A stretch of 64,000 nt of DNA from Chloroflexota bacterium. GTDB taxonomy: Bacteria; Chloroflexota; Anaerolineae; Aggregatilineales; Aggregatilineaceae. The stretch covers positions 1 to 64,000 of the forward strand of contig JAAYCM010000075.1 of NCBI GenBank assembly GCA_012729765.1, given 5' to 3'. The notes beneath the pieces were generated by a model that saw only the letters and a list, made by a program, of their open reading frames with translations, was not told the DNA's origin and did not search any database. The translations under genes were made by a program, and so were the position numbers. Shown here piece after piece: positions 42,478-50,468 of this stretch (positions are counted from its first letter, which is position 1; each line of letters opens with the position of its first letter).

Positions 42478-42522
42478 CGCGTGTGATGTGCTTCGGAACG
42501 CTGAGCGATGCGAACGATACTG

Positions 42523-42626
42523 CCCCCCATCCTAAATCCTTCCCCCAAAATGAGGGAAGGACTCAAATTCTGCTCCCCTTCCCTCCGCGACAGCGTGGGG
42601 GAAGGGGCCGGGGGATGGGGGGGGGG
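42523..42626 (+). repeat. dispersed ~105-bp repeat, copy 7 (forward)
   Basis: Runs from CCCCCCATCCTAAATCC to GGATGGGG with an extended G run (ten G in a row at its end). Between era and the GNAT-Nudix gene. Confidence 0.9.
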
Positions 42627-42680
42627 ATAACGTGCGTAACAACTCGCTAGAGGATGTCCGGCATTTTTTGAGGGAAAACT

Positions 42681-42707
42681 GTAGGGGCGTAGTGCACTAC
42701 GCCCTAC
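42681..42707. repeat. short palindromic repeat
   Basis: GTAGGGGCGTAGTGCACTAC followed by GCCCTAC; the central 20 bp (GGGCGTAGTGCACTACGCCC) are a perfect palindrome. GTAGGGG family. Confidence 0.75.
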
Positions 42708-42740
42708 CGGGCCTCAAACGCTAAGGGTCGGGGGCAATCG

Positions 42741-43610
42741 ATGCAGGTCGAATGCGCGCAAGACGCCGATCGCGCGGCATGGCTGCGGCTGGCGGCGGAG
42801 GTCGAGCCGCTGTTCGGGCCGATGCTGAGCGATCCCGGCTACCACCGGGCGCTGGAGAAGAATATCCACCGGGGCACGGCGCTGTGCGTGCGCGAGCACG
42901 GCGGTCCGCCCGGCGCGCCGCTGATGGGCGGCCTGCTCTACTCGTCCTGCGGCTGCAAGTACGAGATCGACTGGCTGGCGGTCGCGCAGCGCTGGCAGCG
43001 CCAGGGAGTCGGTCATGCGCTGGTCGAGCACCTCTTCGGCCTAATCCACCCGCCCGCCGAGGTGGTGCTGATCACCTTTGCGCCCGATGTCGCCGGCGGT
43101 GTGCCCGCGCGCTGTTTCTACGAGCAGCACGGCTTCGCCCCCGCCGAGCCGGGACCGCCCAACGCCGCCGGGATCACGACGCAGGTCTACCGGCGCGTGA
43201 TCGGCAGACCGCCGACCGTGCGCGCCGTGATCCAGCACGCCGACCGTTTTCTGCTGGTGCTGCACAACCATCAGCGCCCGGAGAACATCGGGCACTGGGG
43301 CATCCCCGGCGGCCAGATCGACCCCTGCGACACGGATCGCAAGGCGGCGCTGCGGCGCGAGCTGCGCGAAGAATTGGGCGTCAAGGCGGAGATCGGGGGT
43401 TTCATCAACACGTACCCCTACGGGGAGCGCCTGCATCACGTTTATCACGTGCGGCTCTCGGCCCGTGCCCTGACCTTCGACCGGCAGGAGATTCTGGATC
43501 ACGCCTGGCTGACGCTCGACCAGGTCGCTGCCCTGCATGCTGCCGGCAAACTGCACACCGGCTTCGAGCTGGCCGCAATCACCGCCAGCCAGTCACGCTC
43601 CCGGTTCTAA
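42741..43610 (+). CDS. GNAT acetyltransferase fused to a Nudix hydrolase
   Basis: 289 residues. Residues 1-150 are a GNAT domain (QRWQRQGVGHALVEHLF, the CoA loop; RCFYEQHGF). Residues 160-289 are a Nudix domain (GHWGIPGGQIDP, RRELREELGV). In the Nudix box the last part RELREELGV is exact, but the first Glu of Gx5E is replaced, so activity or specificity could differ. Such a fusion suggests a hydrolysis step coupled with acyl transfer, but that is inference. The start is preceded by a weak GGGGGC site. Confidence 0.82.
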   Translation: MQVECAQDADRAAWLRLAAEVEPLFGPMLSDPGYHRALEKNIHRGTALCVREHGGPPGAPLMGGLLYSSCGCKYEIDWLAVAQRWQRQGVGHALVEHLFGLIHPPAEVVLITFAPDVAGGVPARCFYEQHGFAPAEPGPPNAAGITTQVYRRVIGRPPTVRAVIQHADRFLLVLHNHQRPENIGHWGIPGGQIDPCDTDRKAALRRELREELGVKAEIGGFINTYPYGERLHHVYHVRLSARALTFDRQEILDHAWLTLDQVAALHAAGKLHTGFELAAITASQSRSRF

Positions 43611-43612
43611 AC

Positions 43613-43640
43613 CAAAAAACCCTGGCTTATCGGTCAGGGT
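43613..43640 (-). terminator. probable terminator of the ribF transcript
   Basis: Minus strand ACCCTG, 10-nt loop, CAGGGT followed by TTTTT. It lies beyond repeat copy 8, so the leftward superoperon would be read through the repeat before ending here. The stem is short (6 bp). Confidence 0.55.
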
Positions 43641-43685
43641 GATTGACTACGCGAAACCTCTCGTCAGCGCCTGCCTGCACTTTTG

Positions 43686-43786
43686 CCCCCCATCCTAAAT
43701 CCTTCCCCCAAAATGAGGGAAGGACTTCAAATCCTGCTCCCCTGCCCTCCGCGACAGCGTGGGGGAAGGGGCCGGGGGATAGGGGG
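43686..43786 (+). repeat. dispersed ~105-bp repeat, copy 8 (forward)
   Basis: Between convergent genes. It starts CCCCCCATCCTAAATCC and ends GGGGGATAGGGGG (a single change in the terminal GGATGGGGG). The 30 bp after it match the flank of copy 2. Confidence 0.9.
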
Positions 43787-43825
43787 CAACAAAACGTCAG
43801 GTGCGGCTGTAGTATTAGCGTGCCG

Positions 43826-44770
43826 CTACCGCTCCGGCGGCGTCAGGCTCGACAGCAGTTCGCGCCCGACGATCACATCCAGCGCGATCTGCTCGACCAG
43901 CGCCTCGACGCTCACGAAGCGCACTTCGGGGCGCAGCCACGCCACGAAATCGAGCGAGAGCGTCTGCCCGTAGATGTCGCGGTCGAAGTCCAGCAGATAG
44001 GCTTCTACCAGGACGTGCCCGCCATCAAACGTAGGCCGGACGCCGACGTTGGTGAGCGCCATGAACGTCTCGCTGCCCAGGTGTGCCCAGCTTGCATAGA
44101 TGCCGTTGCCGGGTAGAAACTGCTCTTCCCACACGCCCATATTGGCCGTCGGAAAGCCGAGCGTGCGGCCCCGGCCATCGCCGTGTACCACTTCGGCGGT
44201 CAGGCGATAGGGCCGCCCCAGCCAGCGCGCCGCCTTCTCGACATCGCCCCCCGCCAGCGCACCACGAATACCACTGCTGCTGATGATGTGTCCCGTGTCG
44301 TCGTTCGTCACCAGATCGACTATCTCCACGCCAAAGCCTTTGGCTTCCCCCTGCGCGCGCAAAAAATCGGCATTCCCCTCGCGCTTGTATCCCAGCGCGA
44401 AATCCGGCCCGATCCACAGCTCGCTCAGCTTCAGATGCTCGATCAGCCGGTCCACGAAGTCAGCAGCGCGCACCTGCCGGACCTCGTCGTTGAACGGGTG
44501 CGTTACGATCAGGTCCACGCCCAACTCCCCCAGCAAGGCGGCACGTTGTTCCGGCGTGGTCAGATAATAGCGTCCCGATGCGCGTCCCATCACGACGTCG
44601 GGATGTGGAAAGAACGTCAGAACGGCTGGGATGCGGTCGCGCGCGCGGGCCGTTTCGACCAGCCGCCGGAGAAGATGCCGGTGCCCCAGATGGACGCCAT
44701 CGAACATGCCCACTGCCACCAGCGTTGGCCCACCCGGATCGGCGTCGGCCAGCGTGTACACATGCTGCAT
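43826..44770 (-). CDS. ribF: bifunctional riboflavin kinase / FMN adenylyltransferase
   Basis: 314 residues, standard RibF length. It converts riboflavin to FMN and FAD. The N-terminal nucleotidyltransferase domain has GMFDGVHLGHRHLL (the HxGH-like site) and, later, SSSGIRGALAGG. The C-terminal flavokinase domain has GDGRGRTLGFPTANM and NVGVRPTF. Last gene of the leftward nusA-infB-rbfA-truB series, 96 bp after truB. Confidence 0.96.
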   Translation of the reverse strand: MQHVYTLADADPGGPTLVAVGMFDGVHLGHRHLLRRLVETARARDRIPAVLTFFPHPDVVMGRASGRYYLTTPEQRAALLGELGVDLIVTHPFNDEVRQVRAADFVDRLIEHLKLSELWIGPDFALGYKREGNADFLRAQGEAKGFGVEIVDLVTNDDTGHIISSSGIRGALAGGDVEKAARWLGRPYRLTAEVVHGDGRGRTLGFPTANMGVWEEQFLPGNGIYASWAHLGSETFMALTNVGVRPTFDGGHVLVEAYLLDFDRDIYGQTLSLDFVAWLRPEVRFVSVEALVEQIALDVIVGRELLSSLTPPER

Positions 44771-44866
44771 GTGTGCTCCGTTCCTGTGCTGCGATGACTA
44801 CCCCGAACGAACAAACGCTATAGACAATACCAAAAATCCGGCGTCCGGCCCACAAGCGCCCGCCTG

Positions 44867-45760
44867 TCAGGCCAGCACCTTATACGGCTTCCAGCGCTCG
44901 CCGCGCCGCTCCAGCACGGCAAAGAAGCGTCCGGCCTCGTCATAGGCGCGCGCCAGCCGGATCGTCTCGTCGGCGTCGTCGTCAGCCCAGATCAGGCCGC
45001 CCTGCCGCACGCGCTGTGCGTCGTCCGCGTCCAGGTGCAGTGCGGGATAATCGGCCAGCGCGAGATCAGCGGGCAGCACGTGTTCCTGCCACGTCCCGGC
45101 CTGCATCGCCGCCTCAAACTCCGGCCAACTAACCGCCTGCTCGACCGTAAATTGCCCGCTGGCAGCACGCTGCAAGGCGGCCAGGTGCGCCCCCACGCCG
45201 ACCGCGCGCCCCAGGTCGTGCGCCAAGCTGCGGATATACGTGCCCGGCGAGCAGACGACGCGCAGCATGGCGAACGGCGGCTCCCACTCGCCCAGTTCCA
45301 GCGTCTCGATCGTCACCCGGCGCGGCTCACGCTCGACCTCGATCCCCTCGCGCGCCAGGTCGTAGAGCCGCTGGCCGCCCTGCTGGACCGCGCTGTACAT
45401 CGGCGGGACCTGCTCGATCGCGCCGCGAAAGGAGTCCAGCGCCGCCGCCACCGCCTCGCGGCTGACCGGGGCGGGATTCTCGGCCACGATCTGGCCCTCG
45501 GCATCATACGTGTCGGTTTCGACGCCGAAGCGCACCCGCGCGATATACACCTTGGGCGAATTCATCACGAATTCGGCCAGCCGCGTCGCAGGCCCCAGGC
45601 ACAGCACCAGCACGCCGGTTGCCAGGGGGTCAAGCGTCCCGGCGTGCCCCACTTTCCTGATCCGTGCGCCGCGCCGCACATCCGCCACAATATCGTGACT
45701 GGTCGGCCCGGCGGGCTTGTCGAGGTTGAGCAGCCCGAACGCCACCTGCCCCGCCGTCAT
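44867..45760 (-). CDS. truB: tRNA pseudouridine(55) synthase
   Basis: 297 residues. Makes pseudouridine 55 in the T-loop of tRNAs. Motifs: LNLDKPAGPTSHDIV, KVGHAGTLDPLATGVL with the catalytic Asp, and SPGTYIRSLAHDLG. The C-terminal part, about 60 residues, carries the TruB C-terminal domain. Start overlaps the end of the nrnA-like gene by 4 bp, so it is coupled to it. Confidence 0.97.
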   Translation of the reverse strand: MTAGQVAFGLLNLDKPAGPTSHDIVADVRRGARIRKVGHAGTLDPLATGVLVLCLGPATRLAEFVMNSPKVYIARVRFGVETDTYDAEGQIVAENPAPVSREAVAAALDSFRGAIEQVPPMYSAVQQGGQRLYDLAREGIEVEREPRRVTIETLELGEWEPPFAMLRVVCSPGTYIRSLAHDLGRAVGVGAHLAALQRAASGQFTVEQAVSWPEFEAAMQAGTWQEHVLPADLALADYPALHLDADDAQRVRQGGLIWADDDADETIRLARAYDEAGRFFAVLERRGERWKPYKVLA

Positions 45761-46743
45761 ACGCGCTCCACGATCGGACTACCGGCCTGCACCGCCGCCT
45801 TGAGCAGCGCCACCACGCGCGGCACGAGCGTTTCCAGCGGCTCGCGCACCGTCGCGCCGGACGCGAGCTTGTGCCCGCCGCCGCCCAGCGCGACCGCGAC
45901 TTCGGACGTATCGAAGCCCGGCACCGCCCGGAAACCGATCTCGATGCTGCCGTCGCGCTTCTCCTTGAACACGGCTGAGATATATGCCTCGTCCACCTGC
46001 ACCAGCGTCCCGACCAGCCCGGCGTCGTCATTCTCATACCCGGCCTGGAGATACATCTGCTGGGTGAGCACTGCCCAGATCACGTGTTCCTCAAGCTGCA
46101 CATCGGGCAGCGCCAGCCCCCACAACTTCAGGCCGCTGTAAGGCTTGTGGTTGACGGTCCGCTGCACGATCTCGCTCAGCGGCGCGCCCTGCGCCATCAG
46201 GCGCTGCGCCTTGCCGAGCGTCTCCGCGGTGACATTGTCGGTGCGGAAGCACAGCGTATCGGTCACGAGGCCGGTCAGCAGGCAGGTCGCGATCTCGTGG
46301 TCGAGCGCCACGCCCAGCCGGTCGAGCCAGTCCAGCACGCCCTCAGCCGCCGCGACCGTATCCACATCGACCAGGTTGGCCTGGCCGAACAGGGTGTTGG
46401 TCCGGTGGTGATCCAGGTTGATCACCGGCGCACCGCTGCGCAGCGCGACCTGCCCCACCTCGCCAATCCGCAGCACGTCGCCGCAGTCCACCGCGACAAT
46501 CACATCAGCCTCGGTGCCGGTCAGCGCGGGCAGGATGCTTTCCGTGCCCGGCATAAAGCGCAGGTGATCCGGCACGCCGCCATCCACCGCCGCCGTCACT
46601 TCCTTGCCCAGCCGGCGCAGCGCGTGTGCCAGCCCCAGCAGCGAGCCGATCGCGTCGCCGTCGGGATTGACGTGCGTCAGGACCAGCACGCGCCGCGCCC
46701 TGCCAATCAGATCGTTGGCCTCAGTCCAGTTCAGCGTCGTCAA
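45757..46743 (-). CDS. nrnA: DHH/DHHA1 phosphoesterase (NrnA-like)
   Basis: 328 residues. Degrades nanoRNA and pAp in Firmicutes. The DHH motifs are HVNPDGDAIGSLLG near residue 22, IVAVDCGDVLRIGEVG and LDHHRTN, and the C-terminal DHHA1 domain ends with GGGGHKLASGA. The TTG start at 46743 is inferred: AGGAG is 10 bp upstream, and the coding sequence runs straight into the family start. It overlaps the rbfA end by 23 bp. Adjacent to rbfA and truB, its usual place. Confidence 0.93.
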   Translation of the reverse strand: MTTLNWTEANDLIGRARRVLVLTHVNPDGDAIGSLLGLAHALRRLGKEVTAAVDGGVPDHLRFMPGTESILPALTGTEADVIVAVDCGDVLRIGEVGQVALRSGAPVINLDHHRTNTLFGQANLVDVDTVAAAEGVLDWLDRLGVALDHEIATCLLTGLVTDTLCFRTDNVTAETLGKAQRLMAQGAPLSEIVQRTVNHKPYSGLKLWGLALPDVQLEEHVIWAVLTQQMYLQAGYENDDAGLVGTLVQVDEAYISAVFKEKRDGSIEIGFRAVPGFDTSEVAVALGGGGHKLASGATVREPLETLVPRVVALLKAAVQAGSPIVERV

Positions 46744-47125
46744 CGGTCGTGTTCTCCTCTGTGCCGGCTTCTGGCTCCGCCGGGGGAATCTCCAGTGAAT
46801 CGAGCAGCGCATTGATGCGCTCGCTGTGTTCCAGCGCCATATCCCAATGGAAGTGCAGGTGCGGCGTCTTGCGGAAGCGCGTGCGGGCGGCCAGCTCGCG
46901 CCGCAGATAGCCGTTGGCGCGATCCAGCCCGGCCATAATCGCGTCGCGCGTTTCGGCGTCACCCAGCGCGTGCACGTAAATATCGGCGTATTCGATCTCG
47001 CGGTCCACTTTGACGTTGGTGATCGTCACGTCTTGCAGCGCCGGGTCGGTTACTTCGATCATCAGCAGCGTGCTCAGGATATTGCGAATCTGCGCCGCTG
47101 CGCGTTCCTGTTTGATCGTCATCAT
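46721..47125 (-). CDS. rbfA: ribosome-binding factor A
   Basis: 134 residues. RbfA helps mature the 30S subunit. The KH-like core EVTDPALQDVTITNVKVDRE and the C-terminal RKTPHLHFHWD are clear. An acidic tail (EAGTEENTTVDDAELD) extends past the usual end. AGGAG precedes the tandem ATG. It overlaps the upstream epimerase gene by 4 bp. Confidence 0.95.
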   Translation of the reverse strand: MMTIKQERAAAQIRNILSTLLMIEVTDPALQDVTITNVKVDREIEYADIYVHALGDAETRDAIMAGLDRANGYLRRELAARTRFRKTPHLHFHWDMALEHSERINALLDSLEIPPAEPEAGTEENTTVDDAELD

Positions 47126-48084
47126 TGTTTCTCCTGTTCCAATCCGTACAGCCGTTGTCCCTGCACGCCCCCCTGTACCGGGTCCAGCGCTGCGGCCAGC
47201 GCCCTGCGCGAGGTGTAGCGGGGCACCCATCCGGCCCCGTGCAGCCGATCGGTGCGCAGTATTGGGCTGCGCGCCAGCGCCATCACCCACTCCGGCGGGG
47301 TACGATGCCCCAGCCAGCGCCAGCCCCAGGTGGCTCGCGCACGCAGCCAGAGCAACGGCAGCACGCGATCACGCGCCCCGACCAGCGCCGCCGCTTCGTG
47401 CAGCGTCAGATCGGCATCACCGGCCACGTGGGTGATATCAGCCAGATCATACTCCATCGCCAGCCGAATCGCCCCGATCAGATCGTCCTCGTGCACGACC
47501 TGGAGCGGGCGCGGCCCGGTTCCGCGCGGCAGTCCGGGCGCGGCGGTGAGATAGCGCGCCAGCCCCCGGTGGTGCGGGCCGCTGATCCAGCCCATCCGCA
47601 GGCGGATCAGTCGTGTTTGGGGATTTTGGGCCGCCAGCGCGTCAAGGTAATCGGCCAGCATCGCCTGCTGCCGCGCATACGGCCCCGCCGTGTGGCCGCG
47701 CACGGGCGCAGTTTCGGCCAGCGGCGTTCGATCCTGCGGGCCATACAACAGCGCGCTGTTGACGACGATCACCCTCGGCACACCCGCCCCCACGACCGCG
47801 CTCAGCAGGCGCTTGTGGGCGTCCGGCGGCGGCATGGTGCGCAGATCGCGCCGTGCCGGCCAGTCGCGCAGCGCGGCGAGATGCACCACCCGATCGATTC
47901 CGTCCAGCAGCGGCAGCCAGTCGGGCTGATCGAGCCGCGCGCGCACGAAGCGCAGCCCCGCGATCGGAGGGTGGCAGGCGCGTACATCCAACCCGGTGAC
48001 GTTTTCCACCGCCGGGTCAGCCAGCAGCCGCCCGGTCAGCAGCCGTCCCAGGCTGCTCGCCACGCCCGTGATCAGCACGCGCAT
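47122..48084 (-). CDS. NAD-dependent epimerase/dehydratase (extended SDR)
   Basis: 320 residues. Extended SDR fold: the N-terminal VLITGVASSLGRLL (TGxxxxLG, NAD-binding), VVHLAALRDW and VNSALLYGPQD. The catalytic Tyr-x3-Lys is replaced by Tyr-Ala-Arg-Gln (PYARQQAM), so whether it is an active epimerase is open. It is inserted between infB and rbfA, genes that are normally adjacent. Its stop overlaps the rbfA start by 4 bp, so it is coupled to it. GGAGGGGGG lies upstream of the ATG. Confidence 0.8.
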   Translation of the reverse strand: MRVLITGVASSLGRLLTGRLLADPAVENVTGLDVRACHPPIAGLRFVRARLDQPDWLPLLDGIDRVVHLAALRDWPARRDLRTMPPPDAHKRLLSAVVGAGVPRVIVVNSALLYGPQDRTPLAETAPVRGHTAGPYARQQAMLADYLDALAAQNPQTRLIRLRMGWISGPHHRGLARYLTAAPGLPRGTGPRPLQVVHEDDLIGAIRLAMEYDLADITHVAGDADLTLHEAAALVGARDRVLPLLWLRARATWGWRWLGHRTPPEWVMALARSPILRTDRLHGAGWVPRYTSRRALAAALDPVQGGVQGQRLYGLEQEKQ

Positions 48085-48111
48085 CGGCTTTCTTCCCCCC
48101 TCCACAAACGG

Positions 48112-48147
48112 AACGGGCCAGGAGACAAGATTCCGCCTGGCCCGTTT
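48112..48147 (-). terminator. hairpin between infB and the epimerase gene
   Basis: An 11-bp perfect stem (AACGGGCCAGG with CCTGGCCCGTT, 13-nt loop). On the minus strand only CCGTTTG follows, a weak U-run, so it may be a partial terminator or a processing hairpin within the superoperon. Confidence 0.5.
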
Positions 48148-48191
48148 AGTTGCTAACCATGTCCGGGATTGAGAGTCCAGCGGGCGGGGTG

Positions 48192-49979
48192 TTAGTTCAC
48201 CCGCTCGCGGACGTAGAACTCGATCCGGTCACCTACCTGGAAATCGTGGAAGTTGTCCAGCCCGATGCCGCACTCGAAATCGGTGCGAACCTCGCGCACG
48301 TCTTCTTCGAAGCGCTTCAGGCTGCTGACGCCGATATTCTGCGCCACCACCTGGCCGCCGCGCACGACGCGGGTCTTGGCATTACGCCGCGCCACGCCTT
48401 CGAGCACGTAGCTCCCGGCGATATTGCCGACCCTCGGCAGCCGGATCACGCGCCGGACTTCGGCCACGCCCAACTGCTTCTCGGCATATTCTGGCTCCAG
48501 CAAGCCGCGCAGTGCCAACTCGACGCTTTCGATCAGCTTGTAGATCACATTGTAGGTGCGGATATCCACGCCCTTCGACTCGGCAGTACGCTGGGCTGCC
48601 GGGTCCGGCTCGACATTGAAGCCGATGATCACGGCCTCGGATGCCGTCGCCAGGTTGACGTCATTCTCGGTGATCTCGCCCACGTCGGCGTGCAGCACGC
48701 GCACCTTCATATCCCCGACCTGGATGTTCTCGACCGACTTCACGACCGGCTCCAGCGAGCCGTCCACATCCACCTTGATGATGAGCAGCAGCTCTTTGGC
48801 CTCACCGGCCTGGATGCGGTTGAAGATGTCTTCCAGCGTGACCGCAACCACCGGAGTCTGGCGGTCCTGGGCGGACTGCGCGCGGCGCGCTTCGACGATG
48901 ACCCGCGCTTCCTTGACGCTCTTGGCGACTTCGAACATGTCACCGGCGTGCGGCGGCTGGTCCAGCCCCATCACGATCACCGGCTGCGACGGCCCGGCTT
49001 CCTTGATGGCCTCGCCACCCTGGGCGAACATGCCCTTGATGCGCCCATAGGACTCGCCCGCGACCACCACGTCGCCGGTCCGCAGCGTGCCATTTTGCAC
49101 CAGCAGGGTCGCGATCGAGCCGCGCCCGCTTTCCATGCGACCTTCGATCACCGTGCCCGCCGCCCGGCGTGCCGGGTTGGCGCGGATGTCGGTTTCGTCG
49201 GCCACCAGCAGGATCGCTTCGAGCAGGTCATCCAGCCCGGCGCGCGTCTTGGCGCTGACCGGCACAACCAGCGTATCACCGCCCCACTCGTCCGAGCGCA
49301 GGTCTAGCTCGGCGAGCTGCTGCTTGACACGGTCGGGGTTGGCGTTCGACTTATCGACCTTGTTGAGCGCCACCACGATCGGCACCTGGGCCGCGCGCAC
49401 ATGGGCAATCGCCTCGCGCGTGGTCGGCATCACGCCGTCGTCCGCCGCCACGACCAGCACGGCGATATCGGCCCCCTGCGCGCCGCGCGAGCGCATCGCG
49501 GTAAAAGCCTCGTGACCGGGCGTGTCCAGGAAGGTGATCAGCCGGTCGCCCAGCTTGACCTGGTACGCGCCGATATGCTGCGTGATACCGCCCGCTTCCG
49601 ACTCCTGGACGTGCGCCTCGCGGATCGCGTCCAGCAGCGAGGTCTTGCCATGATCGACGTGGCCGAGCACGGTCACGACCGGGGGCCGCCCCACCAGCGC
49701 CGAGGGATCGTCTTCGGCATAGAGGCGGCGCCACTTGGGCAGCGTTTCATCCGACTTCGGTTTTGCCGCTTCGGGTGCGCTCTGCGGGCGGGCCTCGAAG
49801 CCCAGCCCGTCGGCGACGATGGCCGCCGTATCATAGTCGATCTGCTGGTTGATCGAGGCCATGATCCCGTTGCTGATGAGTTCCTTCATCACCTCAATCG
49901 GGCTGGCATCCATCAGGGTCGCCAGATCGCGCACCGTAATGAAATCAGGAAGTTCGAGAATTTGTCTTTCTTGGGCCAT
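48192..49979 (-). CDS. infB: translation initiation factor IF-2
   Basis: 595 residues, the short form without the long variable N-terminus. It has the IF2-N domain (FITVRDLATLMDASPIEVMKELI), the GTP-binding motifs GHVDHGKTSLLD, DTPGHEAF and NKVD, and the C-terminal domains ending with ECGIGLDNFHDFQVGD. It loads initiator tRNA onto the 30S subunit. The ATG has no close ribosome site: a strong AGGAAAGGAGG lies 43 bp upstream, with predicted stem-loops in between. Confidence 0.97.
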   Translation of the reverse strand: MAQERQILELPDFITVRDLATLMDASPIEVMKELISNGIMASINQQIDYDTAAIVADGLGFEARPQSAPEAAKPKSDETLPKWRRLYAEDDPSALVGRPPVVTVLGHVDHGKTSLLDAIREAHVQESEAGGITQHIGAYQVKLGDRLITFLDTPGHEAFTAMRSRGAQGADIAVLVVAADDGVMPTTREAIAHVRAAQVPIVVALNKVDKSNANPDRVKQQLAELDLRSDEWGGDTLVVPVSAKTRAGLDDLLEAILLVADETDIRANPARRAAGTVIEGRMESGRGSIATLLVQNGTLRTGDVVVAGESYGRIKGMFAQGGEAIKEAGPSQPVIVMGLDQPPHAGDMFEVAKSVKEARVIVEARRAQSAQDRQTPVVAVTLEDIFNRIQAGEAKELLLIIKVDVDGSLEPVVKSVENIQVGDMKVRVLHADVGEITENDVNLATASEAVIIGFNVEPDPAAQRTAESKGVDIRTYNVIYKLIESVELALRGLLEPEYAEKQLGVAEVRRVIRLPRVGNIAGSYVLEGVARRNAKTRVVRGGQVVAQNIGVSSLKRFEEDVREVRTDFECGIGLDNFHDFQVGDRIEFYVRERVN

Positions 49980-50021
49980 AGAATCAGCGGCGCTGCGATA
50001 TTCTCAGCGGCAGGCCGCCAG

Positions 50022-50032
50022 CCTCCTTTCCT
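50022..50032 (-). promoter_or_regulatory. displaced Shine-Dalgarno of infB
   Basis: Minus strand AGGAAAGGAGG, an unusually strong anti-16S match, but 42 nt before the infB ATG. The sequence between folds into GC-rich stems (for example CGCTG...CAGCG), which could bring it near the start codon. Confidence 0.45.
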
Positions 50033-50086
50033 GGATGGTATTTTATACGAAGTGTGATGATCTCCGTGCACAGGCGTCTTGACCCA

Positions 50087-50132
50087 GGCAAGCGGCGCGA
50101 CGGGATAATGGGGTCCCGTGATGCCGCTTGCC
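50087..50132 (-). ncRNA. structured leader element upstream of infB
   Basis: A two-tier hairpin: outer 10-bp perfect stem GGCAAGCGGC/GCCGCTTGCC (50087-50096, 50123-50132) and inner 6-bp stem ACGGGA/TCCCGT. TGCAC and GTGCA outside it can extend the fold. No U-run follows on either strand, so it is not a simple terminator. It lies in the 189-bp ylxR-infB gap. Confidence 0.5.
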
Positions 50133-50168
50133 GTGTGCATCAGGAGCGTAGTCGGCGGTAGTGTTAAA

Positions 50169-50459
50169 TCAGTCCGGTTCGGGCCGCGCCGCCCGAATAC
50201 GTTCGCGGTCTTCGTCGGTTAAGCTTGTCCGCAGCGCGTTAGCCAGCACATCGCTGTCTAGCGCGCGGTCCCAGCACGTGCGCTGGTCACACAAGTATGC
50301 GCCCCGACCATTGCGCTTGCCGGTCGGATCGATCTGCACGCCTTCATCCGGCGTGCGCACCAGGCGCGTTAAGGTTCGTTTGCTGGCGGTGCTGCGGCAC
50401 ACGACACACGTCCGCTGCGGAACATGGCGCGGCCTGGGCCGTGAAGCTGTTTTGCTCAT
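50169..50459 (-). CDS. ylxR: YlxR/RnpM-family RNA-binding protein
   Basis: 96 residues. YlxR (DUF448), recently linked with RNase P regulation in Bacillus. The core RTCVVCRSTASKRTLTRLVRT and GRGAYLCDQRTCWDRAL is clear, with the usual basic surface. It starts 9 bp after nusA and precedes infB, its standard position. Confidence 0.94.
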   Translation of the reverse strand: MSKTASRPRPRHVPQRTCVVCRSTASKRTLTRLVRTPDEGVQIDPTGKRNGRGAYLCDQRTCWDRALDSDVLANALRTSLTDEDRERIRAARPEPD

Positions 50460-50468
50460 AGGCCCGGC

